A DNA stretch of 64,000 nucleotides from Angiostrongylus vasorum (GCA_018806985.1 JADANN010000251.1:1635501-1699500); one strand, 5' to 3'; shown: positions 1 to 10,889, counted from the stretch's first letter. The notes: a model not told the origin generated them from the sequence alone. A program made the numbers and translations.

Positions 1-70
1 CGCGGAAAGCGCAGTGGTTAAAGATGGAGAGCACAACAATCAGGTAACCACAGGTCCAGGGTCAGCAACT
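1..70 (+). repeat. possible tRNA-like SINE head, partial
   Basis: The first bases contain an A-box-like stretch (AGCGCAGTGGTTAAAG) like the heads of the SINE-like elements elsewhere in this window. A convincing B box is not visible and the element may begin before the window. Weak call. Confidence 0.2.
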
Positions 71-382
71 GCTACCAGTCTTGACTGTGTGAACGTAAGA
101 AGTCGAGACCGAACCTATTCACATACTTGAAGATCTTCGAAGATGACGGAAAGTTGCAACATAATAAAACCAACGAAAAATGTTTTGGGTTCCCCACAAT
201 ACCGGGTAGGAGTTGCAGCGAAAAGAGCTATAGTAATGTTAACGGCCGCTTCTCCAGTGTGTCAACATTGAAGAGATGTGAATTGCGGTGCGATAATTCC
301 CTTCGCTCACTAGACCTTCTTCCACTATCCAATGAATGTTTTCATTTAAACCACGAAACTGTGAAAAAGTAGAAATACTCAC

Positions 383-521
383 ATCATACGAGTGGATGGC
401 TTCTTCCTCCATTCTTCTTCTCGTGTAGTTTTCTAGCTCATTTTGAAGCAGATAATAAATAGCGGCCAGACAAATTCTTTTTAGTGGTCGCTCAGGATCA
501 TCTACTGAACCTTGTTCTACT
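383..521 (-). CDS. candidate internal exon of an unknown gene
   Basis: On the minus strand an open stretch of 46 codons is bounded by a good acceptor (TTGTTCAG) and a consensus donor (GTGAGT). The reading is charged and protein-like: it begins VEQGSVDDPERPLKRICLAA and ends EEEAIHSYD. It enters with one base of a split codon and ends on a codon boundary. The frame also stays open past the donor, because a second acceptor-like TTTTTCACAG lies only 24 nt further on and 24 is a multiple of three. I do not recognise a family and found no convincing neighbouring exon. It may be a fragment of a dead gene. Confidence 0.3.
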
Positions 522-1634
522 CTGAACAATTTTAAACTTCACTCCTATAATTCAGTCAATTCCACGGTGAACACACTTTACCATCTTTCCTTTTCTTTCA
601 GGTTCCAGTAATTTCTTAAAATCTTAGCAAACGAACTGCACAACAAGAACGGCTGTTCTGTATGATCTTCTATAATTTTGCGCAACAAGCTCATTTGTTC
701 GAAATGATGAAATCTATCCACTGATGCACATATCCAAAGCAAAGTTTAACCTTAAATCTGTTAGAAAAGCTACGCTAAAGCTCTGAACATTGCTCCTCGA
801 TTCGTGATTTTTTTGTTCTTTTTGTAGGAAAAATTAGTACTTGATACTTGATGTCGGAAATTTTACAAAGTATAAATCACAACGGCCTTCGTTTCACGCC
901 ACATCCATAGTATGACATCACTTTTAAAGGAACATTTCAGACAGAAACAAACTGCAACTCAAAACATTTAATAGCTCCTTATTTTAACACACTGCTATGT
1001 TATATAGGAGTGAAAGCGACCACATAAATTTTTAACTGTACTTCTTAAAGCCCGTGAGGCAGAGTGGTGCTCATAGCATAGCAGCATAAGTAAACACCCG
1101 TGTTCGTTGCGTTGATCCGATGCCCTGAACTTACGAAGCATTCCTTCACTTCGGGATTCCTGGCAAACCAACGCCATCCTTATGCAGATGAACAAAAGCT
1201 TTAGCTTGACCGATCGGTTAGCACCGTATGTGGTGATATAGGTCAACTATACGTTGAATTCCTTCCACAATGCCTAATGAAATCGAATGCATAAATCGAA
1301 TCTAAGAGACTATTCAACGCCAAACTTTGTTTTCCGTTTTTCGTACTTAATTGCTACTACTTGTTAACCACTAGTATGCTAAATTTGAGTTTGATCTAAT
1401 CGTCGTTGAGTTAAAAAAATCTCCCTTTATTATTCTCCAACCTATCGTGATAACCTGTCTGTCGAACAGAGCAATCTCAAGCTGTTAAGCTGGAAAATAG
1501 TTCCAAATTTCCACACAGAAATCAAGTTAGGAATGATGTTACACCGGTGAGGTTGATGCTGTTCAAAAAAAAAAAAAAACCCATTCGCAAAGAAGTAAAC
1601 CTAATTTCAATCCTCTAAGGCATGTGATGAACAA
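522..1634. other. no recognisable gene
   Basis: AT-rich sequence with short unsupported ORFs only. A run of A lies at about 1566-1580, just before the SINE-like element that follows. Confidence 0.5.
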
Positions 1635-1915
1635 CCCAGAACACAACTACAATGATGCTGATATATTTGCAAAATTCTGGACAGCAGGTATCTGCAGCGG
1701 GGATCGAACCTCGTTATTACCCTTTCCGGGGGAATACGTCTTCACCACCACACCATGCGTGTCCTTTGTTTCGCCTTTCTCTCAGCCGTGTTTCATAGGA
1801 GCTATCAGCAATTATCCGTCAACGGGATTGATCTGGGGAGCACAAATAGACAATGAATACAGTTAAGCTCAAGCTATAGTATAAATCCCAATGTAATTAC
1901 TTTTTATTTACTGCC
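1635..1915 (-). repeat. tRNA-derived SINE-like element (family S1)
   Basis: The tRNA-like part is read on the minus strand. It has a near-canonical B box (GGTTCGATCCCC) and a degenerate A-box region (TGGTGTGGTGG). Towards lower coordinates follows the S1 tail, with GCAAAATTCTGG and its neighbours and then the CAGCATCAT box. Towards higher coordinates are the S1 boxes ATCAGCAATTA and GGGATTGATCTGGGG. The same boxes recur more than fifteen times in the window. It has no coding capacity and would depend on RNA polymerase III and a LINE partner. That is inference from SINE biology; the boxes are seen directly. Confidence 0.7.
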
Positions 1916-2060
1916 TATTTTTTCACGGCAGGGTATGATGTGAAATCTAACTACAATGATGCTGTACCTGCGGTCCGGAGTTTTGCAAACATCTCAGCAT
2001 CATCGTAGTTGTATTTCACATCATATCCTACCATAAAAAAGAAGAGGAAGTAAATAAAAT
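1895..2060. repeat. fold-back element made of two S1 tails
   Basis: Two inverted arms of about 65 bp face each other. The left arm runs TTTATTTACTGCC, then TTTTTTCACGGCAGGG, then AACTACAATGATGCTG. The right arm carries the reverse complement, CAGCATCATCGTAGTTG through to GGAAGTAAATAAA. The centre is a short piece of the S1 tail. The structure could form a long hairpin. It looks like two S1 tails joined head to head, or a MITE sharing that end. Confidence 0.6.
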
Positions 2061-3477
2061 GTGATTAGCAGAGAATGCTTTCAAAGGGATACCTCAAAAG
2101 TCCCAAGAAAAGAACCTAGGAAACCGTCAATGTACTGACAAAGCGGGAATTGTTCTGAGGTCTGTACTTCCTCCAGTGATAGGGCTACATCGAAATAAGT
2201 TGGTAACTAAAAAAGATTTCCTCGCAAAAACATTCATCGTATTTCCGGCTTAACTCCTGAGCGTATAACTATTTCATTATCTCTCATCCTCTCTTATATT
2301 CTAGCGAGTCATCAACTTCTCATAATCACAACAGTTCCTTTCTTCAAATCTCTTCGACCTATTTACACATCAATAATACTTTGAAAATTAAAAAGCGTTC
2401 AGCAATTGCTAAAATCGGATAGAGATGAAAAAAGAAGGAAAAAGGATGAGAAGAATAAACAGACTCGAAATCATCGCTCTCCTTTCCGGAAACGTGACCA
2501 CCACTGGAGGCTACACATGACGAGGTGCGCATGAAGAGATGTGATTCGGTTGTGGCCGTTCCACTGGACATCTTCGGTATAATTCTGAAAACCACACCTC
2601 CTGAATGAGAACGTCAACGAGACTTCACAAAACCAAACATCGAGCTCCTTTAGGAGATCTTTCCAAAAATTTTAAATAGGTACTGCGAAACCCTTCTTAC
2701 TGCTTAATCCTAATCGACTTAATTTCTCTGATATTGTTCTCAATTGCCATAATACTGATCCGGAAAAATTTATGCATTTACTCAATGTTATCCTTCGGAT
2801 ACATGAGTATATCCAGAACCTATGGCATCACCCTATGAATTACTTGTAGGTACCACTTCGACAAAAGCTGTGAAAATGGAAGGACCTATAGGGAAAGTCT
2901 GATTATCGTTGTAGTGTCCACTGCTTCGTCTGAACCGCAATCGAAACGATTGGAATTTTTTGAGCCATTTGAAAATTAAACGGATTTCAGGTGATTAAAG
3001 TTATTCACCACTATTGCCTATAGCATTTTTCAAATCATTATTTTCTCATACTGCTGTTTCGCTTACCTATTCGAAACTTGGAGCGCATTTTAATAGCCCA
3101 CTAGAAAACAAAAGATTTGATACATCACCTTTAAGCGATTGGTCGACCAGCATTCAATATATCAATAAGGAGAGAAGGGCACAGAGACAATAAGGAGATG
3201 CACCAATCTGAAAACCTCCATGGATGGGACTTAAAAGACAACGAAACGAACTGAAGAACTTCTGGAAACTACACATTTGAAGACGGCACGTTTTAGTATC
3301 TAAACATACAAAACAAAAACATCGCGGGTAGTAATCAATGAAATGGGCTTTTTTAGTCATTATTTTACGATATCTTTGCTCGAGTCCCATGAGCTTTGCA
3401 CGTGTATACGAGTTCAAAGAACGAAGTAGTAAAACTTGAAAAGTACTGTGAAAAAAAATAAAATAATAAAGCACTCG
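2061..3477. other. no recognisable gene
   Basis: Low-complexity AT-rich DNA. The short ORFs here show no family resemblance and no paired splice sites that I can support. Confidence 0.5.
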
Positions 3478-3750
3478 GCGTTGATCAATCCCCTGACGGA
3501 TGCGCTGTGCATTTGACTTCATTAAGTATCGTTGGGAGGTGATTTAATGCATATCTGATCTTTATAATGACTCGCGGTGGCCCACCGATGTATCGACTCA
3601 GTTCTGCTATCCTCTCAGACGAGTCCAATATCAATTTACTGACCCCGGAGGGATAGAAGGCTTGGTGAGCCATCGGCGCGGGGATCGATCTTATGTGTGT
3701 ATTGCAGGGCGCCTCTGACCACTGCTCCACATGCAGCTCTACTCTGAAAC
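3478..3750 (-). repeat. tRNA-derived SINE-like element (family S2)
   Basis: This is a second SINE-like family. The tRNA-like head is read from the minus strand near 3750 (GAGCAGTGGTCAGAGG as A-box region, AGATCGATCCCC as B box). The body carries GAGTCGATACATCGGTGGG, and the 3' end reads CATCCGTCAGGGGATTGATC. Related copies lie at 10,025-10,300 and 15,340-15,620, which fixes the approximate ends. Confidence 0.65.
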
Positions 3751-4239
3751 ATGCAGGCAAAATTCTAGACAGCACACGATTACCGCATCTCTTATTATGT
3801 TTCGAACGACATTTACTCAGTAACTTAATATGTCCACAATCTACAAATGTAGAATCCATAAAACAAGAGTGCTGACTGGAATTCTATAAGAAGTACAATG
3901 GCATGACGGTTCCGACTTACCATAAAAGACACGAAATAAATACAGCAATACCGTATGTGGTAGTGTGGGTCCGGCTACAAACAAGAGTACCACAACTGGC
4001 TAATCATTCATGTGAAATACGATCACCTTGGCCCATGACGAGTAAAACTCATTCGCATCACATTTATAACATATACTTATATATCAAGTATCATCAGTGC
4101 CACTTGTATTTTCGTTAATTATCAAGTCATCTGGGGGAATCAGTGAGCAAAACTTATGGGAGCGTTCTGGATAAAATCCAAGAATCCAAAACGAACCTCA
4201 GGCAGGAGCGCCCTGTGACCACGCGTGATCTCGTCGCAT
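3751..4239. other. no recognisable gene
   Basis: Nothing supported is visible on either strand beyond short unsupported ORFs. Confidence 0.45.
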
Positions 4240-4470
4240 ACTCTAGGCTTATTTTTTTGACCCGAGCCAAGCACATTTCTCACCCATGTAGGACTCCTTG
4301 TAGCTGGTCTCCATTGTGCTGAGGGTATGTAAGTACTTGGCTAACAAAATTTCAAGTAAATTTGACTTTTCAGGCTCTGAGGAATGGGCCGAATGCATCT
4401 TGTTATTAACAACCTCGTGTCTGCTCAAGAAGAAAATTTCTCGAAGCAGTAGAAAAGTTTTCATTCATTC
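4240..4470 (+). mobile_element. relic of a Penelope-like element 3' end
   Basis: The stretch TTTGACTTTTCAGGCTCTGAGGA matches, with small differences, the sequence before the hammerhead-like motif of the PLE ending near 32,690. It is followed by a decayed GGGCCGAATGC where the other copies read CCGCCGAAACG. The next part (AACACCTCG-type, here AACAACCTCGTGTCTGCTC) also matches the PLE terminus. The ribozyme core itself is destroyed, so this is an old relic. Confidence 0.5.
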
Positions 4471-5149
4471 CAACTACGCCACAGAGGTATTTAGTTGGCT
4501 TCGTATGTTTACCAGTTTTTGTACCAGGTCCCTAATTCTTCTATGTTTTCAACGATAACGGAAATAAAGGTAGTTCATTAATATTGAACTGAATATTGAA
4601 TTAAGTTGTTCATTCAAATTTTGTAATATAGAATTTTCAAATGACCAATTTTAAACGGTCATTTCAGGTCTTGCCCAACTTGATCCTATAAGGTTATCAT
4701 GCGACAATCGTCTTCGTTGAAAAAATGCCTAACAAGTGGCGCCAGGCGTCCGGGTTGCCTAGACGATAAGGAGGATAAAAAAGGAAAAATCGCCGGATTC
4801 TGAAATAAACAAAGCACATGATGTAATAATCGACCCTAAATACAAAAAAATAAAAGAAGTCTAAATAGCTAGACGACAATGATGACGCTGAAAACCTAGC
4901 CAGGTGACCTTTTTTTGCTCTCATTTCCATAACTGATAGAATTGTCATGTTGCGTAAAAAACAAGTAGTGTCATCAAAATATAGAAGACGGAAAAAAAAC
5001 CTTCAAAAAATATAAAAATCTGCCAAAGAACCACCCAGTTAATGAACTAGAACGGTGGAAATTGGAAGAGAAAAAAGCAGAAACAAAAAATCCTGAAAAA
5101 AATCCACGTTAACTTGAAATACAGCCGTTATGGAAACTATATAAAACTG
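4471..5149. other. no recognisable gene
   Basis: A-rich sequence with no supported feature. Confidence 0.45.
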
Positions 5150-5345
5150 CAACGATGCTGAGATATTCGCAAAACCTGGACTCCAGGCCTGATCGAACCA
5201 CTGTTTCTCTATGCGAGGACTCGCGTATTACACACTGCGCCACTTAGACCCTCCTTCGGCCTTACTCTCAGCCAGTTTTCTATCCATCAGTGCCATCAGC
5301 AATCAGCCGTCAACAGGATTGATCTGGCGACCCCCACAGTCGAAA
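5150..5345 (-). repeat. S1 SINE-like element with the clearest tRNA boxes
   Basis: On the minus strand the tRNA-like unit reads TAAGTGGCGCAGTGTGTAA (A-box region) and later GTGGTTCGATCAGG (B box), at about the spacing found in tRNAs. This is the best evidence that family S1 descends from a tRNA. The S1 boxes CCATCAGCAATCAGC and GGATTGATCTGG follow on the plus strand. The element directly abuts the fold-back element at 5,346. Confidence 0.7.
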
Positions 5346-5700
5346 TCACAATGTTTCTTTTTTTTATTTACTACCTAATAGAATTTTCACGGCAGAGTAT
5401 TATGTGAAATCAACCACAACGATGATGAGATGTTCGCAAAACTTGGACACTGGGCCAGATCGCACCACGACTTCCCTTCTGGAGTACACTGGTAGACAGA
5501 AGACTAGCTCAGAGAAACGCAGAGCAACGCCCTCCGTGGAGCAGTGTGTAATGCGTAAGCCCTCGGAAAGGGAAATCGTAGTCCGATCCAACCAGAAGTC
5601 CAGGTTTTGCGAATATCTCAGCATCACTGTGGTTGATTTCGCGTTATACCCTGCCGTGAAAATTGTACTAGGTAGTAAATAAAGAGAATAAACATATATA
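5346..5700. repeat. long fold-back element with arms of about 115 bp
   Basis: Left arm: TTTATTTACTACCTA, TTTTCACGGCAGAGTA, AAATCAACCACAACGATG, ATGTTCGCAAAAC. Right arm: the reverse complement of the same boxes, ending TAGGTAGTAAATAAAG. The arms extend inward across part of the tRNA-like unit. Because of the inverted repeat, the two strands encode near mirror-image open frames of about 75 and 92 codons. These are by-products of the palindrome, not genes. Confidence 0.65.
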
Positions 5701-6279
5701 AAACTAGTTTTGTTCTTTGGAGTCTTCCATCAAAAACAACACAAAAAGCAAAAACGCCAGTAGAACACCTGACGAGCATTTTAGGATTCGTCTGGTGGCA
5801 TATTGCCTGCTTCTGCTTTCTTTTTATTAAGTTCACGGCAGGAAGGGATAAACGGTGGTTTTTGAAATATTCTGAGAGATCCCTTGATAATCTGGGGAAA
5901 CCCAGCCGCTATCTCGACCACGGGCTACCTACAAGTACCTGGAGGGCTCATTTGATGGAAACATAGGATCAACCCAAATGACCATTTATGTATTACGGGA
6001 CACCTCCATCTAGTGAGTGACACCCCGCTCTTTCTTAAACTGGTACGAACTCTGTTAAAACACCTCAAATTACAATTAAATACTTCTATTACATTAGCCA
6101 GTCAATTATAGGGACAGTTAGAAGTAGATCTGATGGGACTAATTGATACACCTTCCGAGGAAACGAGCCTCACATTGCATGCATTCTTCGAAAACAAGAG
6201 AACTGCGGTCCTTTTTCGTTCAACGAGGATGCACTTGGTTGAGAATAACAGGACGACAAATCGTGAAGAAGCATTCTGT
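5701..6279. other. no recognisable gene
   Basis: I see no supported gene or repeat between the fold-back element and the RTE 3' end. Confidence 0.4.
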
Positions 6280-7440
6280 ACTCACTCCTGCCATTCTGTT
6301 GATCGTTGAGTGACTCCAGCTGGCAACAGTAAATCTTCCATTTCTCCCTTTCGCGTGCAAGAGTAGATCACTGGGTGCGGCTTGCTCTAGGGACCCATTG
6401 ACCATCATATCTTTCTTCCAGGACTTTCGTGAAGAACTCTGACCATCGGATAGGTGGACCTCCTGTAGTACATTTGACATCACGAGTTATCCAGTCACTA
6501 ACGGCTCTTATCCATCGGTTATGGTTCACCTGCATTAAATGCCCAGCCCATCCCTGTCTTCGACAGTTTGGCGTATAGAACAGCGTCTTGAATTTATGAA
6601 GCTTCATGTAGATCGGAGCTTCGGATCTCTTCCCTCAGTTGCGTGACACGGTATACTCGCAGCATCATCTTTTCGACTGCGCGTTCAATAACGCTGTGAT
6701 CTTTCATCCTGCTTTTGCGGTGACCAAGTTTGCGGCGCATACGTTAAGGCAGAGGCAGGAAGTAGCTTTGAGCGGGTGAGCTTCGTTCTCTTCATTAAAT
6801 CCTCGATGCTCTTGAAAGCTCCCGAAGCCGCTCATTTCCTCTTGCTCAACTCTGGAGCTAAGTCGCTCATAATGTTGACTTCCCGACCAAGATAGACATA
6901 TGGAGTATTCGGAGATATCCATTCAATTCGGCGTGAATGGGACAACGAAACTAGTTCGTTCCTCATGATCAACATTTTTATGGGATTTATTCGAAGATCA
7001 GTCTTTCAACAGGCATTGCTAAAGTCGGCAAGCATTGGTACCGCTTCACTAGTGTTTTGTGTTGTCAGAACGATGTCATCAGCAAAGCGAAGATTATGTA
7101 ATTGGTGACCTCCGATTTTCACTCCCACGTGGTCCGCTACCAGTGCTCAGATGACGTTCTCAATGGTGGCGGTAAATAATTTTGGCGAGATGGTGTCGCC
7201 TTATCTAACCACTCTTTTGACGTCGACGTTAATATCGTCACAGAATGGTGATATCTTGGCTGTGAAATTTTTGTACGACTCAAGAAGAATCTTTATGTAG
7301 TCAATAGGGACTCCCTGGATGTCTAGGGCTTCCAATGACTGCTTCTATTTCCAGTGAGTCAAAAGCCTTCTTCAAATCGATGAAAGTGAGACAAAGCGGT
7401 CTTTTGTATTCTCGCGATACTTCATTGAGACACTTCTAAT
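6280..7440 (-). mobile_element. RTE-type LINE, 5'-truncated and decayed
   Basis: Read on the minus strand from 7440 down, this has reverse transcriptase motif A (FIDLKKAFDS near 7360), then RT motif C as FADDIVL near 7085, then the RTE C-terminal block (RWSEFFTKVLEERYD near 6440). It ends with a KGEKWK-type tail near 6290. Frameshifts and stops break it throughout. The endonuclease half is missing, as expected for target-primed reverse transcription that stopped early. The family assignment is firm; activity is excluded. Confidence 0.85.
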
Positions 7441-7744
7441 ACATTATTTTATAATATATCACATAATAATTCACATATTCATTCAATATATTCAATATAT
7501 TCACATAATCTAACAGTAAAAAATTTTTTGCTGTACAAGACTTCTGCTCCGTTGTTATTTGCATGAATTTAAAAAAGCCTACCCGGATCCGGAACTGAAA
7601 TCCTGTCTAAAAATGCACGAAAATCAAGGAACCGATACCAACTGTCGGTTAATGAACATGGAATTATAAAGAAGACCTTAAGGGACAGAAAAAATAGAAC
7701 CATTAAACTCAAAAATCCAAAAAAAAGTTCATTTTGCAATAATT
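7441..7744. other. AT-rich stretch with simple ATTCA/TATTC repeats
   Basis: The segment at about 7470-7510 repeats ATTCAATAT and ATTCACATA units. No gene is visible. Confidence 0.45.
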
Positions 7745-8155
7745 CCCATGATCGACTGTCCACTAACTTCGGCATTGATATAAATAATTCGCCGCTTTCT
7801 TGATAAATCTGAACCGGCTTGTTGTTATACTATTAATTTACAACGGCTAACGTTTCGCGTATTTCGCCTTCTTCAAAGCCTCGAAAGGTCAGGTGACCTG
7901 GAACCCATTCAGCTGAAGGCCTTAATAGCCTCAACAGAAAAAACTACGACATCTAAATCTCATTCGCATTCAAATAAAACAGCTTCTTCACACAGTTACC
8001 ATTTTCTATGAATCCTCCACTGAGTATTCCACGTTAAGACCAACCGTATAGAGCTTACATGCATGGGTAATGAGCCCTGTCACGTTAACACTTCAATCTG
8101 AGATAATGTGTGCGATCTCGCGTGATAACGGTGCATTCCTCTCTGTGGTTCACTT
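7745..8155 (-). mobile_element. Penelope-like element 3' end, inverted
   Basis: The minus strand carries a PLE 3' terminus: decayed pseudo-LTR sequence, the hammerhead-like motif at 7845-7880, then the noncoding 3' region that parallels 28,960-29,200 (boxes such as GAGTATTCCACGTTAAGACC). It is truncated at about 8155, where a plus-strand PLE fragment begins, so the two are joined head to head. Confidence 0.65.
7845..7880 (-). ncRNA. hammerhead-like ribozyme motif, degenerate
   Basis: On the minus strand: stem I GGCU, core UUGAAGA (the first C of CUGANGA is now U), stem II hairpin with GGCG and CGC, then GAAAC, GUU and AGCC. Stem I can pair over four bases, but the core mutation should abolish cleavage. 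Confidence 0.5.
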
Positions 8156-9050
8156 TTTATTTGATTTTTCACTTTTATTTTTTCAAATGTTCCTGGACCG
8201 CCTACGTAACACGCGTCTTAACAACACGCATGTCGTTACGGACTCATTCGTTAGCGCCCTTGTTACAAACGTATCGAATGAGTTTACTATGCAGGCCATC
8301 CTCGAATTCCGTGTGCAGCATGAAGAATCAGCAAACATGTGTGCGTTCTCAGTTCAACAGCTGATGGCCGGCCTTCTTAAAGGAGTGCCTAAACTGCTCA
8401 ATCTTTAGACGGTGAGGGAAGTATTTCGCACGGACGAGAAAATTGGCAATAAGACAGCGAGTGAACAAGCCTTACCACTGCATTCATCGATAATATAAAA
8501 CCTCCAGTAATCGACCTCCACCGATTACTCTAATGTTGATATAAAGATCATTGCTTTTTCATCTGCTCCACACAAAAGGAGATGGATATATGTTTGGAGT
8601 TGTTGAATAAACAGTTAAGATTCGTTGCCCACCGTAGACACCTGCGGTCCGGAGTTTTGCAAATATCTCAGCATCATTAAAGTTATATTTCGCAATACAT
8701 ACACTGCCGTTAAAAAGAATAGGCAGTAAATAATAAGTTAAAAAGTTAAGATTCACTCGCGAGAAAACAAAAGAGAACTGGCTTCCCATTTGGAACGTTC
8801 AATTTAACCCATCCAAAGACAGCTACATAAGCAAATGATACCAAAAACCAACTAACAAAACCATGGTAGTCTATTGCATCGCTTATCACCCTTCACACAC
8901 TGAAAGGGCGTTTGTGCGAAACATGCCTCGAACAGCCACCAGCGTCTGCACAGAGAGCAGACGGAAGAATCCTTGAAACTGGCGCGGCTAATACCTATTT
9001 CCATGGCCAATGAAACGGTAGCAAGAAAACATCGATAGTTCATTTTCAAT
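8156..9050 (+). mobile_element. Penelope-like element fragment, RT to linker
   Basis: The plus strand shows PLE reverse transcriptase pieces: MFLDRLRNTR, then ALVTNVSNEF (motif A region, with the aspartate block altered), then VQQLMAGLLKGVPKLLNL. From 8560 follows the stretch before the C-terminal endonuclease, with an S1 element inserted. After the insertion it resumes with HPSHTERA-like and RNMPRTATSVCT-like sequence near 8890-8960. It ends before the GIY-YIG domain and is broken in several frames. Confidence 0.65.
8605..8750 (+). repeat. S1 SINE-like fragment nested in a PLE
   Basis: The boxes CCTGCGGTCCGGAGTTTTG, CAAATATCTCAGCATCATT and AGGCAGTAAATAATAAG show an S1 tail. PLE homology continues on both sides, so S1 arrived after this PLE. 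Confidence 0.65.
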
Positions 9051-9661
9051 ACTGCTGCTTCATAACTTACCTTTTTACTCATGGATATAATAGGAATTTT
9101 CCCATTATTGAACTCTATGTAACCCCTTCCCCCCACTCCCCATTATTCCACTTGTACGAATTTACGACCGCGTCCGACTTGTTTTAACAGTGCTATTATA
9201 TCGATTTGTGGTGTCTGTCTCCCCCAAAACACAATATGCGGGATCAAAAACAAGTGCATTACAAGATTCATAGGGAAGGAAAAGAGGTGGAGCAAGAAAA
9301 GGATAAAGGCGAACGAGAAACCAACACGTAGGCAGAGATATTCAACGTATAGTGTTGTTCAAATAGAAATGAACGGATGTGAAACGTAGCGCATGTGGGC
9401 GTGGCTAACAAACATAATATTGGAGAAAAATTTAAGTACGCTAGCACTATTCGCCTTCATAGATGCGTTTAATACGGAATGAATGCACAGTGGAAGGATA
9501 AGTAAAGAACAGATGACTACTATGTCACGAAAAATCTGTTTCTCTTTAGAAAATAACGGCAACTAGCAACTAATACTTTAGTTGCTTGCTATATGACACA
9601 GCATACTGATAGAAGGTGTACCGAAATACCTTCATATAAGGCGACAACATTAAGGACGACT
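9051..9661. other. no recognisable gene
   Basis: No supported feature. A 67-codon open stretch on the minus strand at 9359-9562 has no resemblance that I know of. Confidence 0.45.
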
Positions 9662-9800
9662 GAGTGAAACGAAGGACTCACATGGTGTGGTGGTTAACAG
9701 GTTAGCCCCCGGAAAGGGCAACAGCGCGTTCGTTCCCCACCGCGGACACCTGTGTTCCGGAGTTTTGCAAATATCTCAGCACCATTGTGGCTAAGGACGA
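9662..9800 (+). repeat. S1 SINE-like element, tRNA-like part and tail
   Basis: Reads TGGTGTGGTGGTTAACAGG (A-box region), GCGTTCGTTCCCCACC (B-box region) and the tail box AAATATCTCAGCACCATTG. The upstream S1 half is missing. Confidence 0.65.
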
Positions 9801-10024
9801 CCATTAATGGCGAAAAATATGTATGTTTCGAAAAATCACCCGCGATGGGCTTGGTATACTCACAATTGGCGGAATCGAGTGTTTGTTTACGCTGTTCTAC
9901 GCGTTCACATGAAAATCACGACATTGGACGGACGGATACACATGACAATGGTGAACGTACCTCAGCAGTTGATGTTTAACAGCATGCCCATCAATCCCAG
10001 AGATCAAATAAGGAGGGCTAAAGG

Positions 10025-10300
10025 ACAAAGCGTTCGGCGTTGGTCAATCCCCTGAGGGATGCCAAATGTACTCGACTTCATCAAGCATCGTTAGAGGCTA
10101 TTGAATGCATATCTGACTTGAATAACAACGAGTTGCGATGGCCGACCGATGAATCAAGTCGACATTTTTTAAACTTCTGGACCGCTGTGGTATTAGTTAG
10201 CCAACCCAGAAGTGTCAGAGGGTTTAGTTTCCTAGGAGCGTTGGATCGAACCAAAGGCCACGTGAGTATTGCAGACTTAGCGCTTCGCCAAACCTCTCAA
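10025..10300 (-). repeat. S2 SINE-like element
   Basis: The 3' end (minus-strand sense) matches the S2 signature near 10,030-10,065, read on plus as TTGGTCAATCCCCTGAGGG. The body box is near 10,140-10,165 and the B-box region reads GGTTCGATCC on minus near 10,247. It is more diverged than the other two S2 copies. Confidence 0.55.
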
Positions 10301-10454
10301 TAGCGGACACGTCCCCAAAACGAAAAGAATAATGATAATGACTGTAGGAATGTTGATAATTATGAAAACACAACAAAGTAAAAAGGGAAGTACGTAAGAG
10401 AAATAAGTAAGTAAAAAGAAAACTAAATCGATACACCTATGCGCATTCTTACGA

Positions 10455-10560
10455 ACTACCTTTGCTGAACTTATGTGAGGTTGCTATAAATTGTCGTTGT
10501 TGCTGTTGTTCAGTGGCTGACGTTTAGGCAACTTCGCCTTCTTCAGAGCCTGAGCGTGTT
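10455..10560 (-). mobile_element. short PLE-type terminus with hammerhead-like motif
   Basis: The motif at 10,515-10,550 is followed on the minus strand by CAACAGCAACAACGACAA-type repeats. The same order (motif, then CAACGACAAC repeats) occurs at 34,088 and 59,036. No coding sequence is attached. It may be a third PLE terminus type. Confidence 0.45.
10515..10550 (-). ncRNA. hammerhead-like ribozyme motif, mutated GAAA box
   Basis: On the minus strand: GGCU, CUGAAGA, a stem II hairpin closed by GGC and GCC, then UAAAC in place of GAAAC, GUC, AGCC. Stem I is a perfect four base pairs. The G-to-U change in the second core box should inactivate it. Confidence 0.55.
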
Positions 10561-10889
10561 TTATCGTGCTGTTGCGAGTGGAGCCATTCGTATGTTGTTC
10601 ACGTGGGATGGACGTGTTCATCGTGTTCTCGTGGATTCATAAATAAATCGATTGCTAAGGAAAGCAAATGTCTTAAGTATTTGGTTTGATGTGGCTTTTC
10701 GTCTTTAGTGTGATCGAAAACAAAAAAATCCGAATTTTCGGTGTTTGGCAAATTCGAACGAACAAACTTCGCTGTTTAAAAACCGCTTTAAAATTTTATT
10801 TCACTAGTATACAACGCAAATGGACTAAGGCAATGCTTCCGAAAGGGCCCAAAAATCTCGTTTGAAAAGAGTCGATATCTAATCTTTTT

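Noticed and set aside
5150..5345. Functional tRNA gene
   Set aside because: A and B boxes are present, but I could not build a sound cloverleaf with an anticodon arm, and the same unit is repeated many times with a SINE-like body.
5400..5690. Two overlapping protein genes on opposite strands
   Set aside because: The similarity of the two frames follows directly from the inverted repeat of the fold-back element.
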